Assembly: GCF_003254525.1 (NCBI RefSeq)
Contig: NZ_QFYS01000005.1
Coordinates: forward strand, 186,001 to 250,000
Direction: 5' to 3'
DNA length: 64,000 nt
From: Phenylobacterium kunshanense
Lineage (GTDB): Bacteria; Pseudomonadota; Alphaproteobacteria; Caulobacterales; Caulobacteraceae
In this document: one piece after another, positions 48,616 to 58,030 of the stretch
Position numbering within the stretch: position 1 is the stretch's first letter
Layout of the letters: the number at the start of each line of letters is the position of its first letter
Notes under the pieces: generated by a model
Databases searched by the model: none
What the model saw: the letters and a program-made list of their open reading frames with translations, nothing else
Told to the model about the DNA's origin: nothing
Translations under genes and position numbers: made by a program

Positions 48616-49029
48616 ATGGGCATTTTTTCGGAATTCCGCGAGTTCATCCAGCGCGGCAATGTCGTCGACCTTGCGGTCGGCGTGATCATCGGCGCGGCCT
48701 TCAACGACATCGTCAAAGTCCTGGTCGACCAGGTAGTGATGCCGCCTATCGGGATGCTGCTTTCCGGCGTCGATTTCTCGAAGCTGGCCTGGGTGCTGAA
48801 GCCGGACGATCCCGCCACCGAGGCCAGCGAGCTGGTAGCCATCCAATACGGCGCCCTGATCAACGCCGGCATCAAGTTCCTGATCGTGGCCTGGGTGGTG
48901 TTCCTGATCGTCAAGGCGGTGAACGCCATGCGCCGCGCCCCGCCGCCGGCCGACGCGGCCCCGGCGGCTCCGCCGCCGCAGGAGGCCCTGCTGATGGAAA
49001 TCCGGGACCTTCTGAAGGGCCGGCCGTAG
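48616..49029 (+). CDS. mscL: Large-conductance mechanosensitive channel MscL
   Basis: 137 aa. N-terminal amphipathic helix FSEFREFIQRGNVVDLAVGV and TM1 IIGAAFNDIVKVLV, a periplasmic loop, TM2 GIKFLIVAWVVFLIVKAV, and a cytoplasmic Ala/Pro linker followed by the helix LLMEIRDLLKG. It opens under membrane tension to protect against osmotic downshock. GGAGGG precedes the ATG, 31 bp after ihfB. Confidence 0.95.
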   Translation: MGIFSEFREFIQRGNVVDLAVGVIIGAAFNDIVKVLVDQVVMPPIGMLLSGVDFSKLAWVLKPDDPATEASELVAIQYGALINAGIKFLIVAWVVFLIVKAVNAMRRAPPPADAAPAAPPPQEALLMEIRDLLKGRP

Positions 49030-49074
49030 CGGCAGGGGTTGCGCGGGCGCCTGACAGCCCCCTAATCCGCGATC

Positions 49075-49719
49075 ATGTCAGCAAAGGCCAAGATCTGCGG
49101 AGTTTCGACCCCCGAGGCGGTGCAGGCGGCCGTTGACGGCGGGGCGGCCTTTCTCGGGTTCATGTTCTTCCCGAAGAGCCCCCGCGACATAGCGCCGGAA
49201 GCGGCCGGCCGGCTCGCACCGCCCGCGCGGGCCAAGGGCGTGAAGGTCGTCGCCGTGACGGTCGATCCTACGGATGCGGAGGTTGACGCTATCGTCGCCG
49301 GCCTCTCCCCCGATCTCATCCAGTTGCACGGCAAGGAAAGCCCGGCACGCGTCCGCGAAGTGGGCCAGCGGTCCGGCCGCGGTATCGTCAAGGTGCTGTC
49401 GGTCTCAGACGCTTCCGACTTCACCCCCGCAGCCAGCTACGAACCCGTGGTCGAGCACCTCATGTTCGACACCAAGCCGCCGAAGGACGCGGATCGGCCG
49501 GGCGGCCTGGGGGCAGCCTTCGATTGGACCCTGCTGGAGGGCCGCCGCTTCAAGCGCCCGTGGTTCCTCGCCGGCGGGTTGAATCCCTGGAACGTCGCCG
49601 ACGCCATCGCCCAGGCCGGCGCCCCGCTGGTGGACGTTTCCTCTGGCGTGGAGCGCGGTCCGGGACTAAAGGACCCGGCCTTGATCACGGCGTTTCTCGA
49701 CGCTGTCAGACGCGCCTGA
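49075..49719 (+). CDS. trpF: Phosphoribosylanthranilate isomerase
   Basis: 214 aa TIM barrel of tryptophan synthesis, converting phosphoribosylanthranilate to CdRP. Landmarks: [19 protein letters not shown] (catalytic Cys), [40 protein letters not shown] and [14 protein letters not shown] (phosphate-binding). It heads trpFBA, an order known in Caulobacter crescentus. No leader peptide or attenuator with Trp codons is seen upstream. Confidence 0.95.
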   Translation: MSAKAKICGVSTPEAVQAAVDGGAAFLGFMFFPKSPRDIAPEAAGRLAPPARAKGVKVVAVTVDPTDAEVDAIVAGLSPDLIQLHGKESPARVREVGQRSGRGIVKVLSVSDASDFTPAASYEPVVEHLMFDTKPPKDADRPGGLGAAFDWTLLEGRRFKRPWFLAGGLNPWNVADAIAQAGAPLVDVSSGVERGPGLKDPALITAFLDAVRRA

Positions 49720-49735
49720 GACGCCATTCGCCGCC

Positions 49736-50956
49736 ATGAACGCGCCCACACGACCCAACGACTATTCCGCCTACCCCGACGCCAAGGGCCGCTTCGGCGA
49801 CTTTGGCGGGCAGTATGTGCCGGAAACGCTGATGCCGCTGGTCCACGACCTGACCGCGGCCTACGAGGCGGCGAAGGCCGACCCGGCGTTCCAGGCCGAG
49901 CTCGGCGGCTACCTCACTCACTATGTCGGCCGGCCGAGCCCGCTCTATTTCGCCGAGCGCCTCACCGCGCACTACGGCGGCGCGAAAATCTATCTGAAGC
50001 GCGAGGAGCTGAATCACACCGGCTCCCACAAGATCAACAACTGCATGGGCCAGATCCTGCTGGCCATGCGGATGGGCAAGACGCGCATCATCGCTGAGAC
50101 CGGCGCCGGGCAGCACGGCGTGGCCACGGCAACCGTCTGCGCCCGCTTCGGCCTGCCGTGCGTGGTCTACATGGGCGCGGTCGACGTGGAGCGGCAGAAG
50201 CCGAACGTCTTCCGGATGAACCTGCTGGGCGCCGAGGTGCGGCCGGTGACCTCTGGTTCGGCGACCCTCAAGGACGCCATGAACGAGGCCCTGCGCGACT
50301 GGGTCACGAACGTCCACGACACCTACTACCTGATCGGCACCGCCGCCGGCATGCACCCCTATCCGGAGATGGTCCGCGACTTCCAGGCGGTCATCGGGCG
50401 CGAGGTGCGCGAACAGATCGTCGAGGCGGAAGGACGCCTGCCCGACGCCGTGATCGCCTGCGTCGGCGGCGGTTCGAACGCCATCGGCATCTTCCATCCG
50501 TTCCTGAACGACGAGGGCGTGAAGCTCTACGGCGTGGAGGCGGCGGGCGAGGGCATGGATACCGACCGCCACGCAGCGGCCATCAACGGCGGGCGTCCGG
50601 GTGTCCTGCACGGCAACATGACCTACCTGCTGCAGGACCGCGAAGGCCAGATCACCGAGGCTCACTCGATCTCCGCGGGCCTCGACTATCCCGGCATCGG
50701 GCCCGAACACTCGTGGCTCCACGACGTGGGCCGGGCCACCTACCTCACGGCCACCGACGCCGAGTCGCTGGAGGCCTTCATGCTGCTGTCCAAGCTCGAG
50801 GGCATACTGCCGGCCATCGAAAGCGCCCACGCCCTCGCACGCGTCGGCGACGTGGCGCGTGAGGTCGGCAAGGGCGGCGTCGTGGTGCTGAACCTGTCCG
50901 GCCGCGGCGACAAGGACGTGAACACGGTGGCCACCCACCTTGGCCGTCAGATCTAA
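49736..50956 (+). CDS. trpB: Tryptophan synthase beta chain
   Basis: 406 aa. Condenses indole with serine using [19 protein letters not shown] is the N-terminal signature; the PLP lysine is in [15 protein letters not shown], the phosphate loop is [12 protein letters not shown], and [14 protein letters not shown] contacts the catalytic face. The 16-bp gap to trpF and 12-bp gap to trpA support one operon and complex formation with TrpA. Confidence 0.96.
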   Translation: MNAPTRPNDYSAYPDAKGRFGDFGGQYVPETLMPLVHDLTAAYEAAKADPAFQAELGGYLTHYVGRPSPLYFAERLTAHYGGAKIYLKREELNHTGSHKINNCMGQILLAMRMGKTRIIAETGAGQHGVATATVCARFGLPCVVYMGAVDVERQKPNVFRMNLLGAEVRPVTSGSATLKDAMNEALRDWVTNVHDTYYLIGTAAGMHPYPEMVRDFQAVIGREVREQIVEAEGRLPDAVIACVGGGSNAIGIFHPFLNDEGVKLYGVEAAGEGMDTDRHAAAINGGRPGVLHGNMTYLLQDREGQITEAHSISAGLDYPGIGPEHSWLHDVGRATYLTATDAESLEAFMLLSKLEGILPAIESAHALARVGDVAREVGKGGVVVLNLSGRGDKDVNTVATHLGRQI

Positions 50957-50968
50957 GGGACGCCGGAT

Positions 50969-51802
50969 TTGACCAAATCCCGTATCGACGCCCGCTTCGC
51001 GGCCCTGAAGGCCGAGGGGCGCGCCGCCTTCGTTTCCTATGTCATGGCCGGCGATCCCGATGCTGACACCGCGCTGGCGATCCTGAAGGGGCTGCCGGCG
51101 GCCGGAGCCGACCTGATCGAGGTGGGCTTCCCCTTCTCCGACCCGATGGCCGAGGGGCCGCCCATCCAGCGCGCCGCCCAGCGCGCGCTCGCCAAGGGCA
51201 TGACCCTGCACGGTACGCTGGACCTCATCCGCGCTTTCCGGGGCGGCGACCAGGCGACCCCGATCATCCTGATGGGCTACATGAACCCGCTCGTCTCGTG
51301 GGGCTTCGAGGCATTCGCCAAGGCGGCGGCCGACGCCGGCGTCGACGGCATGATCGTCGTGGACTGCCCGCCCGAGGAGGCCGATCCGCTGGCCGACGCG
51401 CTCGAAGCGAACGGCATGGCGCTGATCTTCCTGACTACGCCCACGACCGACGACAAGCGCCTGCCCACGGTGATCCGCCGGGCCTCCGGCTTCGTCTACT
51501 ATGTCTCGGTGGCGGGGGTGACCGGGGTGAAGGAGGCGGACGCCCAGGCGGTGGCCCCGAACGTCGAGCGCATCCGCAAGGCCTCGGGCCTTCCTGTCGC
51601 AGTCGGTTTCGGGATCAAGACACCGGAGCGCGCATCGGCTATAGCTCAGGTGGCCGATGGGGTGGTGGTCGGGTCCGCGCTTGTGGACGAAGTGGCCGAA
51701 GCAGTGGATTTGAACGAAGACGTGACCACCCGAGTTCTTTCCAAAGTGGAATCTCTGGCTAAGGCTGTACGCGTCTCGCGTCGGGGCCTCACGGCGGTCT
51801 GA
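50969..51802 (+). CDS. trpA: Tryptophan synthase alpha chain
   Basis: 277 aa. Releases indole from indole-3-glycerol phosphate for TrpB. The catalytic Glu and Asp are in [19 protein letters not shown]. Phosphate-binding segments [10 protein letters not shown] and VGSALVDEV are present. The start is TTG, which restores the family N-terminus [16 protein letters not shown]. accD starts only five bases after the stop. Confidence 0.95.
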   Translation: MTKSRIDARFAALKAEGRAAFVSYVMAGDPDADTALAILKGLPAAGADLIEVGFPFSDPMAEGPPIQRAAQRALAKGMTLHGTLDLIRAFRGGDQATPIILMGYMNPLVSWGFEAFAKAAADAGVDGMIVVDCPPEEADPLADALEANGMALIFLTTPTTDDKRLPTVIRRASGFVYYVSVAGVTGVKEADAQAVAPNVERIRKASGLPVAVGFGIKTPERASAIAQVADGVVVGSALVDEVAEAVDLNEDVTTRVLSKVESLAKAVRVSRRGLTAV

Positions 51803-51807
51803 AAACC

Positions 51808-52725
51808 ATGGCGATGGCTGAACACCGAAACGACAAACCGGGCCGTCCTACGGCCGAGCGCCGGCGGGGGTGGCTCTCCAGGATCGCCCCAGGCGTCCGT
51901 GGCCTCACCAAGAAGGACACACCCGAGAACCTCTGGGTGAAATGCCCCGATACGGGCGAGATGCTGTATCGCCCGGACCTCGAGGCGGCCATGTGGGTGA
52001 CGCCCTCGGGCAACCACATGCGGATCGGCGCCAAGCTGCGCCTCGACTACACCTTCGACGACGCCAAGTACGAGCGGATCGCCACGCCGATCGTGGCCGA
52101 TGACCCGCTGAACTTCCCGGACGACAAGCCCTATCCCGAGCGCCTGAAGGCGGCCCGCAAGGCCACCGGCGAGCAGGACTCGATGGCCGTCGGCTATGGC
52201 CACATCCAGGGCCAGCCGGCGGTGGTGATCGTGCAGGACTTCGCCTTCATGGGCGGCAGCCTGGGCATGGCCGCCGGCGAGACCTTCGTCATCGCCGCCA
52301 AGGAGGCCGTGAAGCGCGAGGTGCCGCTGGTGATCTTCACCGCGTCGGGCGGCGCGCGCATGCAGGAGGGCACGCTCTCCCTCATGCAGATGGCGCGCAC
52401 GACCCTGGCGCTGAACGAGGTGAAGGCCGCGGGCCTGCCGTACATCGTGGTGCTCACCGACCCGACCACGGGCGGCGTCACCGCGTCCTACGCCATGCTG
52501 GGCGACATCCATCTCGCCGAGCCGAACGCCACCATCGGCTTCTCCGGCCGCCGAGTGATCGAGCAGACCATCCGCGAGACGCTGCCGCCAGGCTTCCAGC
52601 GCTCGGAGTTCCTCGTGGAGCACGGCATGGTGGACCAGGTCGTCAAGCGCGCCGACATCCCGGCCAAACTGGCCTCGATCATGAAGACCCTGACCATGGG
52701 GCGCGCGCGTTCCCGAGCCGCCTGA
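51808..52725 (+). CDS. accD: Acetyl-CoA carboxylase carboxyltransferase subunit beta
   Basis: 305 aa. Together with AccA it transfers carboxyl from biotin to acetyl-CoA for fatty-acid synthesis. The crotonase core shows VVIVQDFAFMGGSLGMAAGE, FTASGGARMQEG and LTDPTTGGVTASYAMLGD. The N-terminal zinc ribbon of the E. coli enzyme is degenerate: KCPDTGE keeps one Cys, and the second pair reads TPSGNHMR, so zinc is probably not bound; other alphaproteobacterial AccD proteins share this. Co-transcribed with trpA and folC. Confidence 0.95.
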   Translation: MAMAEHRNDKPGRPTAERRRGWLSRIAPGVRGLTKKDTPENLWVKCPDTGEMLYRPDLEAAMWVTPSGNHMRIGAKLRLDYTFDDAKYERIATPIVADDPLNFPDDKPYPERLKAARKATGEQDSMAVGYGHIQGQPAVVIVQDFAFMGGSLGMAAGETFVIAAKEAVKREVPLVIFTASGGARMQEGTLSLMQMARTTLALNEVKAAGLPYIVVLTDPTTGGVTASYAMLGDIHLAEPNATIGFSGRRVIEQTIRETLPPGFQRSEFLVEHGMVDQVVKRADIPAKLASIMKTLTMGRARSRAA

Positions 52726-52759
52726 TGCTGCCTAGATGCTCCCCACGCGGGGAGATCTG

Positions 52760-54100
52760 ATGTCGCAAGTGCTACCCGATCCGGGCCACGATCCCATCCG
52801 CGCGTCCGACGCGGTGATCCAGCGCCTGCGGGCCAATCATCCAACCCTGATCGACCTCTCGACCGGCCGCGTCGAGCGGCTGCTGGCGGCCGTGGGAAAC
52901 CCCCACCGCAAGCTGCCGCCCGTGATCCACGTGGCCGGCACCAACGGCAAGGGCTCGACCGTCGCCTACCTGCGCGCTATCGGCGAGGCGGCGGGCCTGC
53001 GGGTCCACGCTCTGACCTCGCCGCACCTCGTGCGCTTCGCCGAGCGGATCCGGCTGGCCGGAAAGCTGATCACCGACGACCAGCTCACCGACCTCACCGA
53101 TCGACTGGAGGCGGCCAACGGCGGCGAGCCCATCAGCTTCTTCGAGATCACCACGGTCCTGGCCTTCCTCGCCTTCGCCGAGACGCCGGCCGACCTCTGC
53201 GTCGTCGAGGTGGGCCTGGGCGGCCGGTTCGACGCCACCAACGTCTTCGACGCCCCCGCGGTCAGCGTGATCACGCCGGTCGACCTCGACCATCTGGAGA
53301 TGCTGGGCCCTGGCCTGCCCAAGATCGCCTGGGAAAAGTCTGGGATCATCAAGCACGGCCGGCCCGTCGTCGTCGCCCGCCAGCCCGAAGAGGCGCTGGA
53401 GATGATCGAGCGCGAGGCCGACGACCGCATGGCGCCGATGCTGCTGATGGGGCGGGACTTCGACGCCTGGGAGGAGCGTGGCCGCCTGCTGGTGCAGATG
53501 CCCGACCGCCTCCTCGACCTGCCGGCGCCCAGCCTGTTCGGCGGCTACCAGTTCGACAATGCCGGCGTGGCGGTGGCGGCCGCGCTCACCTTCGACCACG
53601 GCCTCTCGGACGAGACCCTGGGCCGCGGCGTCTCCAGCGCGGTCTGGCCGGCCCGGATGCAGCGGCTCACCGCCGGCCCGCTGGCCGACCTTGCCCGCGC
53701 CCGCGGCTCGGACATCTGGCTGGACGGCGGGCACAACCCGCATGCCGGCCGCGCCCTGGCCGAGGCCGCCAGTCGGATCGTCGACCGCGATCCCCGGCCG
53801 CTGGTGCTGGTGACGGGCATGTTCGCGCGCAAGGACGCGGAGGGCTTCTTCCGCCCCTTCGCCGAGATGCGGCCGCGGGTGATCTGCACCACCTTCGACA
53901 GCCCCATCGCGGCGACAGCGGAAGACTTGGCCGCCGCCGCCGCCGCAGTCGGCCTCGACGCCGAAACCTCGGCCAATGTGCAGGACGCCGTCGCCCGCGC
54001 CCTGGAGACCGACGGCCCCGCGCCTCACGTGCTCGTCTGCGGCGGCCTGCACTTCGCCGGCGAGGTCCTGGCCATGAGCCCAGAGACGTGGCCGGGCTGA
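52760..54100 (+). CDS. folC: Bifunctional folylpolyglutamate synthase/dihydrofolate synthase
   Basis: 446 aa Mur-ligase-type enzyme that adds glutamate to dihydropteroate and folates. ATP-binding loop HVAGTNGKGSTVAYLRA; ALTSPHLVRFAERIRL; VVEVGLGGRFDATNVFD; ITPVDLDHLEMLGP; WEKSGIIK; and LDGGHNPHAGRAL in the C-terminal domain. ATG at 52760 has GGGGAG five bases upstream; an ATG at 52736 is less likely. Last gene of trpFBA-accD-folC, convergent with trxA. Confidence 0.94.
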   Translation: MSQVLPDPGHDPIRASDAVIQRLRANHPTLIDLSTGRVERLLAAVGNPHRKLPPVIHVAGTNGKGSTVAYLRAIGEAAGLRVHALTSPHLVRFAERIRLAGKLITDDQLTDLTDRLEAANGGEPISFFEITTVLAFLAFAETPADLCVVEVGLGGRFDATNVFDAPAVSVITPVDLDHLEMLGPGLPKIAWEKSGIIKHGRPVVVARQPEEALEMIEREADDRMAPMLLMGRDFDAWEERGRLLVQMPDRLLDLPAPSLFGGYQFDNAGVAVAAALTFDHGLSDETLGRGVSSAVWPARMQRLTAGPLADLARARGSDIWLDGGHNPHAGRALAEAASRIVDRDPRPLVLVTGMFARKDAEGFFRPFAEMRPRVICTTFDSPIAATAEDLAAAAAAVGLDAETSANVQDAVARALETDGPAPHVLVCGGLHFAGEVLAMSPETWPG

Positions 54101-54133
54101 GAAGACATCCCTACACGAGGGGAGGGATGGTCT

Positions 54134-54463
54134 CTATGCCGCGACGCCGGCCTCGGCCAGCCACTCCAGGATCTTCTGCTTCGGCATGGCGCCGACCTTC
54201 ATGGAGGCCATCTGGCCGCCCTTGAAGAGCATCATCGTGGGGATGCCGCGCACGCCGTAGCGCGAGGGGGTGGTCGGGCTCTGCTCAATGTCGAGCTTGG
54301 CGATCGTCACCTTGCCGGCCAGCTCGTCCGAGAGCTGTTCCAGGGCGGGGGCGATCTGCTTGCACGGGCCGCACCACTCGGCCCAGAAATCCACCAGCAC
54401 GGGGGTTTCGGACTGCAGGACGTCGGCCTGGAAGGTGTCGTCGGTAACCTTCACGGTGCTCAT
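54134..54463 (-). CDS. trxA: Thioredoxin
   Basis: 109 aa. Thioredoxin fold with the redox-active WAEWCGPCKQIAP, the cis-Pro loop RGIPTMMLFKGG and ILEWLAEAG at the C-terminus. It supplies electrons for protein-disulfide reduction, ribonucleotide reductase and similar enzymes. It is transcribed in the same direction as addA, 84 bp downstream, but may have its own promoter in that gap (GAGAGG before the ATG). Confidence 0.95.
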   Translation of the reverse strand: MSTVKVTDDTFQADVLQSETPVLVDFWAEWCGPCKQIAPALEQLSDELAGKVTIAKLDIEQSPTTPSRYGVRGIPTMMLFKGGQMASMKVGAMPKQKILEWLAEAGVAA

Positions 54464-54547
54464 CGGAAAACTCCTCTCGCGCGGGTCTCACGGCAACGCC
54501 GGTCCGCGCCTCTTGGTTCGCGCATGTAGGCGGAGCTCGCCCTTACA

Positions 54548-57500
54548 TCAACCGTCACGGCGGAGCTCGGCAAGGGTTTGGGCGATCAGCTTTTCTGGAA
54601 CCGGCATCAGCTTCGGCCCGTCGGTCCAGACGATGGCGGCCTCCACGCGCCGGCCGGGGAACACATCCGCCAGCACCGCCGAGTAGAGCGCCATCTGGCG
54701 CAGGTAGGCCGGGTCGGCGGCCTCGACCGCGTCGGGCGAGGGCCGGTTGGTCTTGAAGTCCACCACCAGCACCCGGTCCTCCAGCACCACCAGCCGGTCG
54801 ATCCGGCCCGAGATGCGCAGGCCCGGCGGCAGGGCGCTGGCCGTGCCGGCCACGGCCACCTCCGGCCGCGACCCGGGGCCGAACACCTCGGCGAAACGAG
54901 TATCTTCCAGCACGGACATGGCCGCCGCCGCCATCTCGGCGCGCTGGTCGTTCGTCAGGTCGGCCTCGCGCGCCAGCAGCGCCGCCGCGCCCGCCGCGCG
55001 GTCGGGCGAGGGCAGGTCGGGCAGCAGCTGCAGCAGCCGGTGGATCAGGTCGCCGCGCCGGAACCGTCCCAGTCCCTGGGCCGCGGCCAGCGGCGAGGGC
55101 GCTGGCACGGCCGCCCCTTCGCCCAGGTCGGACGGCGAGGCGTAGCGGGCAAAGGCCTCGGGCTTCGCAATGGCGTGAGTCCAGGCGGGCAGGGCGGAGA
55201 CCTGCGCGACGGTCGCTTCGGTCCTGGCCCGCACCTCGGGGTCGGGGCCATAGCGCTGGACCTCCATCTCGCCGCAACGGACCGTCCGGACCCGGTCGCT
55301 GATCCCCTCGTGGGCCAGGGCGTCGCGGATGGCGCCCCACCAGCCTTTCAGCTTGGCCGGATCGGTGCGCTCGGCCACCCTGCCGCACAGCACGAGGCGA
55401 TCCCGGGCGCGGGTCAGGGCCACATAGAGCAGCCGGAAGGCCTCGGCTTCCTCGCGCGCCGCCCGGGCCGTCCGAGCGGCGGCGCTGGCCTCGCAGTCGC
55501 GGGCCGAGGACCCGCACCACAGGAACCCGCCGCCGTCGGGCCTGTCGGTCCGCATCAGCGGCGAGCCGCGCTGGGTCTGGGTCAGCGTCGTCTCGGGCAG
55601 GAAGACGATCGGCGCCTCCAGCCCCTTGGCCCCGTGCGCGGTCATCACCCGGACCTCCGGGCGCCCGGCCTCCATCTCCCGCTTCACGGTGATCTTCAGG
55701 CCCGCCAGCTCGGCGACCAGGCGCTCCAGCTCGTGCGTCCCCCGGGCCTCGGCGGCCAGCACCTGGTTCAGGAACTCGTCCAGCGCGTCCTCGGCCTCGC
55801 TGCCCAGGCGCCGCAGCAGGCGCTGGCGCATCGAGCGCCCGTCCGGCCCCGCGCTCCCCAGGGTGCGGGCGTAGAACTCGAACGGCCTCGCGCTGGCGCC
55901 GAGGGCGATGCAGTCCGCCAGGAAGCGCGCCGCCGCCGCCCACTCCGGACGTTCGTCCGCCCGCCGCTGCAGGCGGGGCCAGAGCCGTTCGCCCTCCCGG
56001 CCGTGGGCCAGCGCGTAGAGGCTGTCGTCGTCCAGGTCGCAGAAGGGGCTCTTGAGCAGCGCCGCCAGGGCCAGCTCGTCGCGGGGGTAGAGGACGAAGC
56101 GCGCCAGCGCCACGAGGTCGTCGAAGACGATGTGCTCGGAGAGCGCCAGCCGGTCCGCGCCGGCGACCGGCAGGCCGGCCTGCTTTAGGGCGCGCAGGAT
56201 CTCCTCGAACAGAACCCTGCGGCGCCGGACCAGGATCAGCACGTCGCCCGCATGGGCCGGCCGGAAGGCGCGGGTGTCCTTGTCGTAGACGGCGTCGCCC
56301 CGATCGATCAGCGCCTTGATCTCGGCCGCGATCCGGCGGGCGAGGCGTCGGTTGGCGCTGTCCTCGGCCTCCACGTCGAGGGGGGCGTCCCAGGCCTCGC
56401 GCTCGTCGGCCTTGCGCTGGACCTCCAGCGGCCAGATGTCGACGCAGCCGGCGTGGTCGCGCCGCACGGGCTCGTGGGTGACGGTCCCCGGCCGCGCGGG
56501 CTGGATCGCCTTCGACAGGTCCGGCGCCGCGAAGACCGCATCCACGAACGACAGCACCTCGGGCGTCGAGCGCCAGGAGGTGAGCAGGTCCACCCGCTTG
56601 AACTCGAACCCCGCGCCGGTCGCCCGGTCACGGTGGAACTCGTACTTGTCCAGCAGCAGTTCGGGCTGGGCGCCCTGGAACGAGTAGATCGACTGCTTCT
56701 CGTCGCCCACCACGAACATGTCCCGGGCGCGCGCCTCGCCGCCCGCCCCCGCGCCGGAGAAGAACTCGCCGGTCAGCGCATCGACGATGGTCCACTGGTC
56801 TGGCGCAGTGTCCTGCGCCTCGTCCACCAGGATGTGGTCGATGCCGCCGTCCAGCTTGTAGAGCACCCAGGCGGCGGCCGGCCGGTCGCGCAGCAGGTGG
56901 CAGGTCTTCTCGATCAGGTCGGCGAAGTCGAGGGCGCCGGCGGCGCGCTTCTCGATGCCGTAGGCCTCAAGGTAGGCGCTGGCGAGCGTCAGGGCCCAGG
57001 CGGTGTCCCAGGCCACGGCCGCGCTGCGCATCCGCTCCCGCGCCTTGTCCAGCCGGGCCTGTTCGGCCAGCAGCCGCACCCGCAGCCCCTCGTGCGCCTT
57101 GAGTCCGCTGGTCTTGCCGACCCACTTGGCGGCCTCGCCCTCGCCCCGCTCGGTGAACAGCGCCGCCATGGCCTGCTCGAATGTGGCGGCCGGATCTTCG
57201 GCCACCGCCGCGATCTGGGCGGCGCACTTCTGGTCGGTGGCCGTCCCCCGGCGCAGGACTTCGGCCGCCTCACGCCAGAGCTCGCGGTCCAGGCGGTCCA
57301 TGGCCTCGGCGGCGAGGTCCTCGGGCTCGGAGCCCCGCGCGACGTCCACCGCCCGCCAGGCCCAGCCGATCGCGCCGTCCAGCCCGCCCTCGCGCCGGAA
57401 GAAGTCGGCCAGCGGGCCGCGCTGGGCCTCGAACTCGGCGAACATCGCCTCGAAGCTCTGGAAGTCCAGGGCGATCGACAGGCGGCCGTACGCGTCGGCG

Positions 57501-58030
57501 ACCCGGTCCTCGTGGGTCAGGGCGTGCCGCGCCACCGCCCGACGCGCCGCCGCCGCCACGGCGGCGGACGCCGGGTCGTCCATCACGTGGAAGCCGGGGG
57601 GCACGCCGGCCTCCAGCGGGAACCGCCGCAGCAGCTTCTCGCAGAAGGCGTGGATGGTCTGGATCTTCAGCCCGCCCGGCGTCTCCAGCGCCTGGGCGAA
57701 CAGGCTGCGGGCCTCCGACAGGCGCTCGGCTTCGAACGGCCGGCCCTCCAGCTCCGAGAGCCGCGCCAGCAGTTCGGCGTCGCCCAGCACCGACCAGCCG
57801 CCCAGGACGTCGAACAGGCGGCGCTGCATCTCGGACGCGGCGGCCTTGGTGTAGGTGACGCAGAGGATCGTCTCGGGCCGCGCGCGCGCCAGCAGCAGCC
57901 GCGCCACCCGGTCGATCAGCGTCTTGGTCTTGCCCGATCCGGCGTTGGCGGTGACGAAGGCCGAGAGGTTGGGGTCGGCGGCGACCTGTTGCGGATCGCG
58001 GGTGCGGCCGGGGAACAGGACGACGCTCAT
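54548..58030 (-). CDS. addA: Double-strand break repair helicase AddA
   Basis: 1160 aa. AddAB unwinds and resects broken ends before RecA loading. Motifs: TANAGSGKTKTLIDRVARLL (Walker A), TILCVTYTKAAASEMQRR, HILVDEAQDTAPDQW (Walker B/DEAQD), VGDEKQSIYSFQGAQPE, VMTAHGAKGLEAPIVFLPE and LLYVALTRARDRLVL (motif VI). The C-terminal RecB-like nuclease has the signature RVLVVDFKTNRPSP. The ATG overlaps the addB stop (ATGA). Confidence 0.94.
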   Translation of the reverse strand: MSVVLFPGRTRDPQQVAADPNLSAFVTANAGSGKTKTLIDRVARLLLARARPETILCVTYTKAAASEMQRRLFDVLGGWSVLGDAELLARLSELEGRPFEAERLSEARSLFAQALETPGGLKIQTIHAFCEKLLRRFPLEAGVPPGFHVMDDPASAAVAAAARRAVARHALTHEDRVADAYGRLSIALDFQSFEAMFAEFEAQRGPLADFFRREGGLDGAIGWAWRAVDVARGSEPEDLAAEAMDRLDRELWREAAEVLRRGTATDQKCAAQIAAVAEDPAATFEQAMAALFTERGEGEAAKWVGKTSGLKAHEGLRVRLLAEQARLDKARERMRSAAVAWDTAWALTLASAYLEAYGIEKRAAGALDFADLIEKTCHLLRDRPAAAWVLYKLDGGIDHILVDEAQDTAPDQWTIVDALTGEFFSGAGAGGEARARDMFVVGDEKQSIYSFQGAQPELLLDKYEFHRDRATGAGFEFKRVDLLTSWRSTPEVLSFVDAVFAAPDLSKAIQPARPGTVTHEPVRRDHAGCVDIWPLEVQRKADEREAWDAPLDVEAEDSANRRLARRIAAEIKALIDRGDAVYDKDTRAFRPAHAGDVLILVRRRRVLFEEILRALKQAGLPVAGADRLALSEHIVFDDLVALARFVLYPRDELALAALLKSPFCDLDDDSLYALAHGREGERLWPRLQRRADERPEWAAAARFLADCIALGASARPFEFYARTLGSAGPDGRSMRQRLLRRLGSEAEDALDEFLNQVLAAEARGTHELERLVAELAGLKITVKREMEAGRPEVRVMTAHGAKGLEAPIVFLPETTLTQTQRGSPLMRTDRPDGGGFLWCGSSARDCEASAAARTARAAREEAEAFRLLYVALTRARDRLVLCGRVAERTDPAKLKGWWGAIRDALAHEGISDRVRTVRCGEMEVQRYGPDPEVRARTEATVAQVSALPAWTHAIAKPEAFARYASPSDLGEGAAVPAPSPLAAAQGLGRFRRGDLIHRLLQLLPDLPSPDRAAGAAALLAREADLTNDQRAEMAAAAMSVLEDTRFAEVFGPGSRPEVAVAGTASALPPGLRISGRIDRLVVLEDRVLVVDFKTNRPSPDAVEAADPAYLRQMALYSAVLADVFPGRRVEAAIVWTDGPKLMPVPEKLIAQTLAELRRDG

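Noticed and set aside
54106..54129. CATCCCT/AGGGATG hairpin between folC and trxA as a terminator
   Set aside because: Seven-base stem with a purine-rich loop and no T-tract on either strand; too weak to call.
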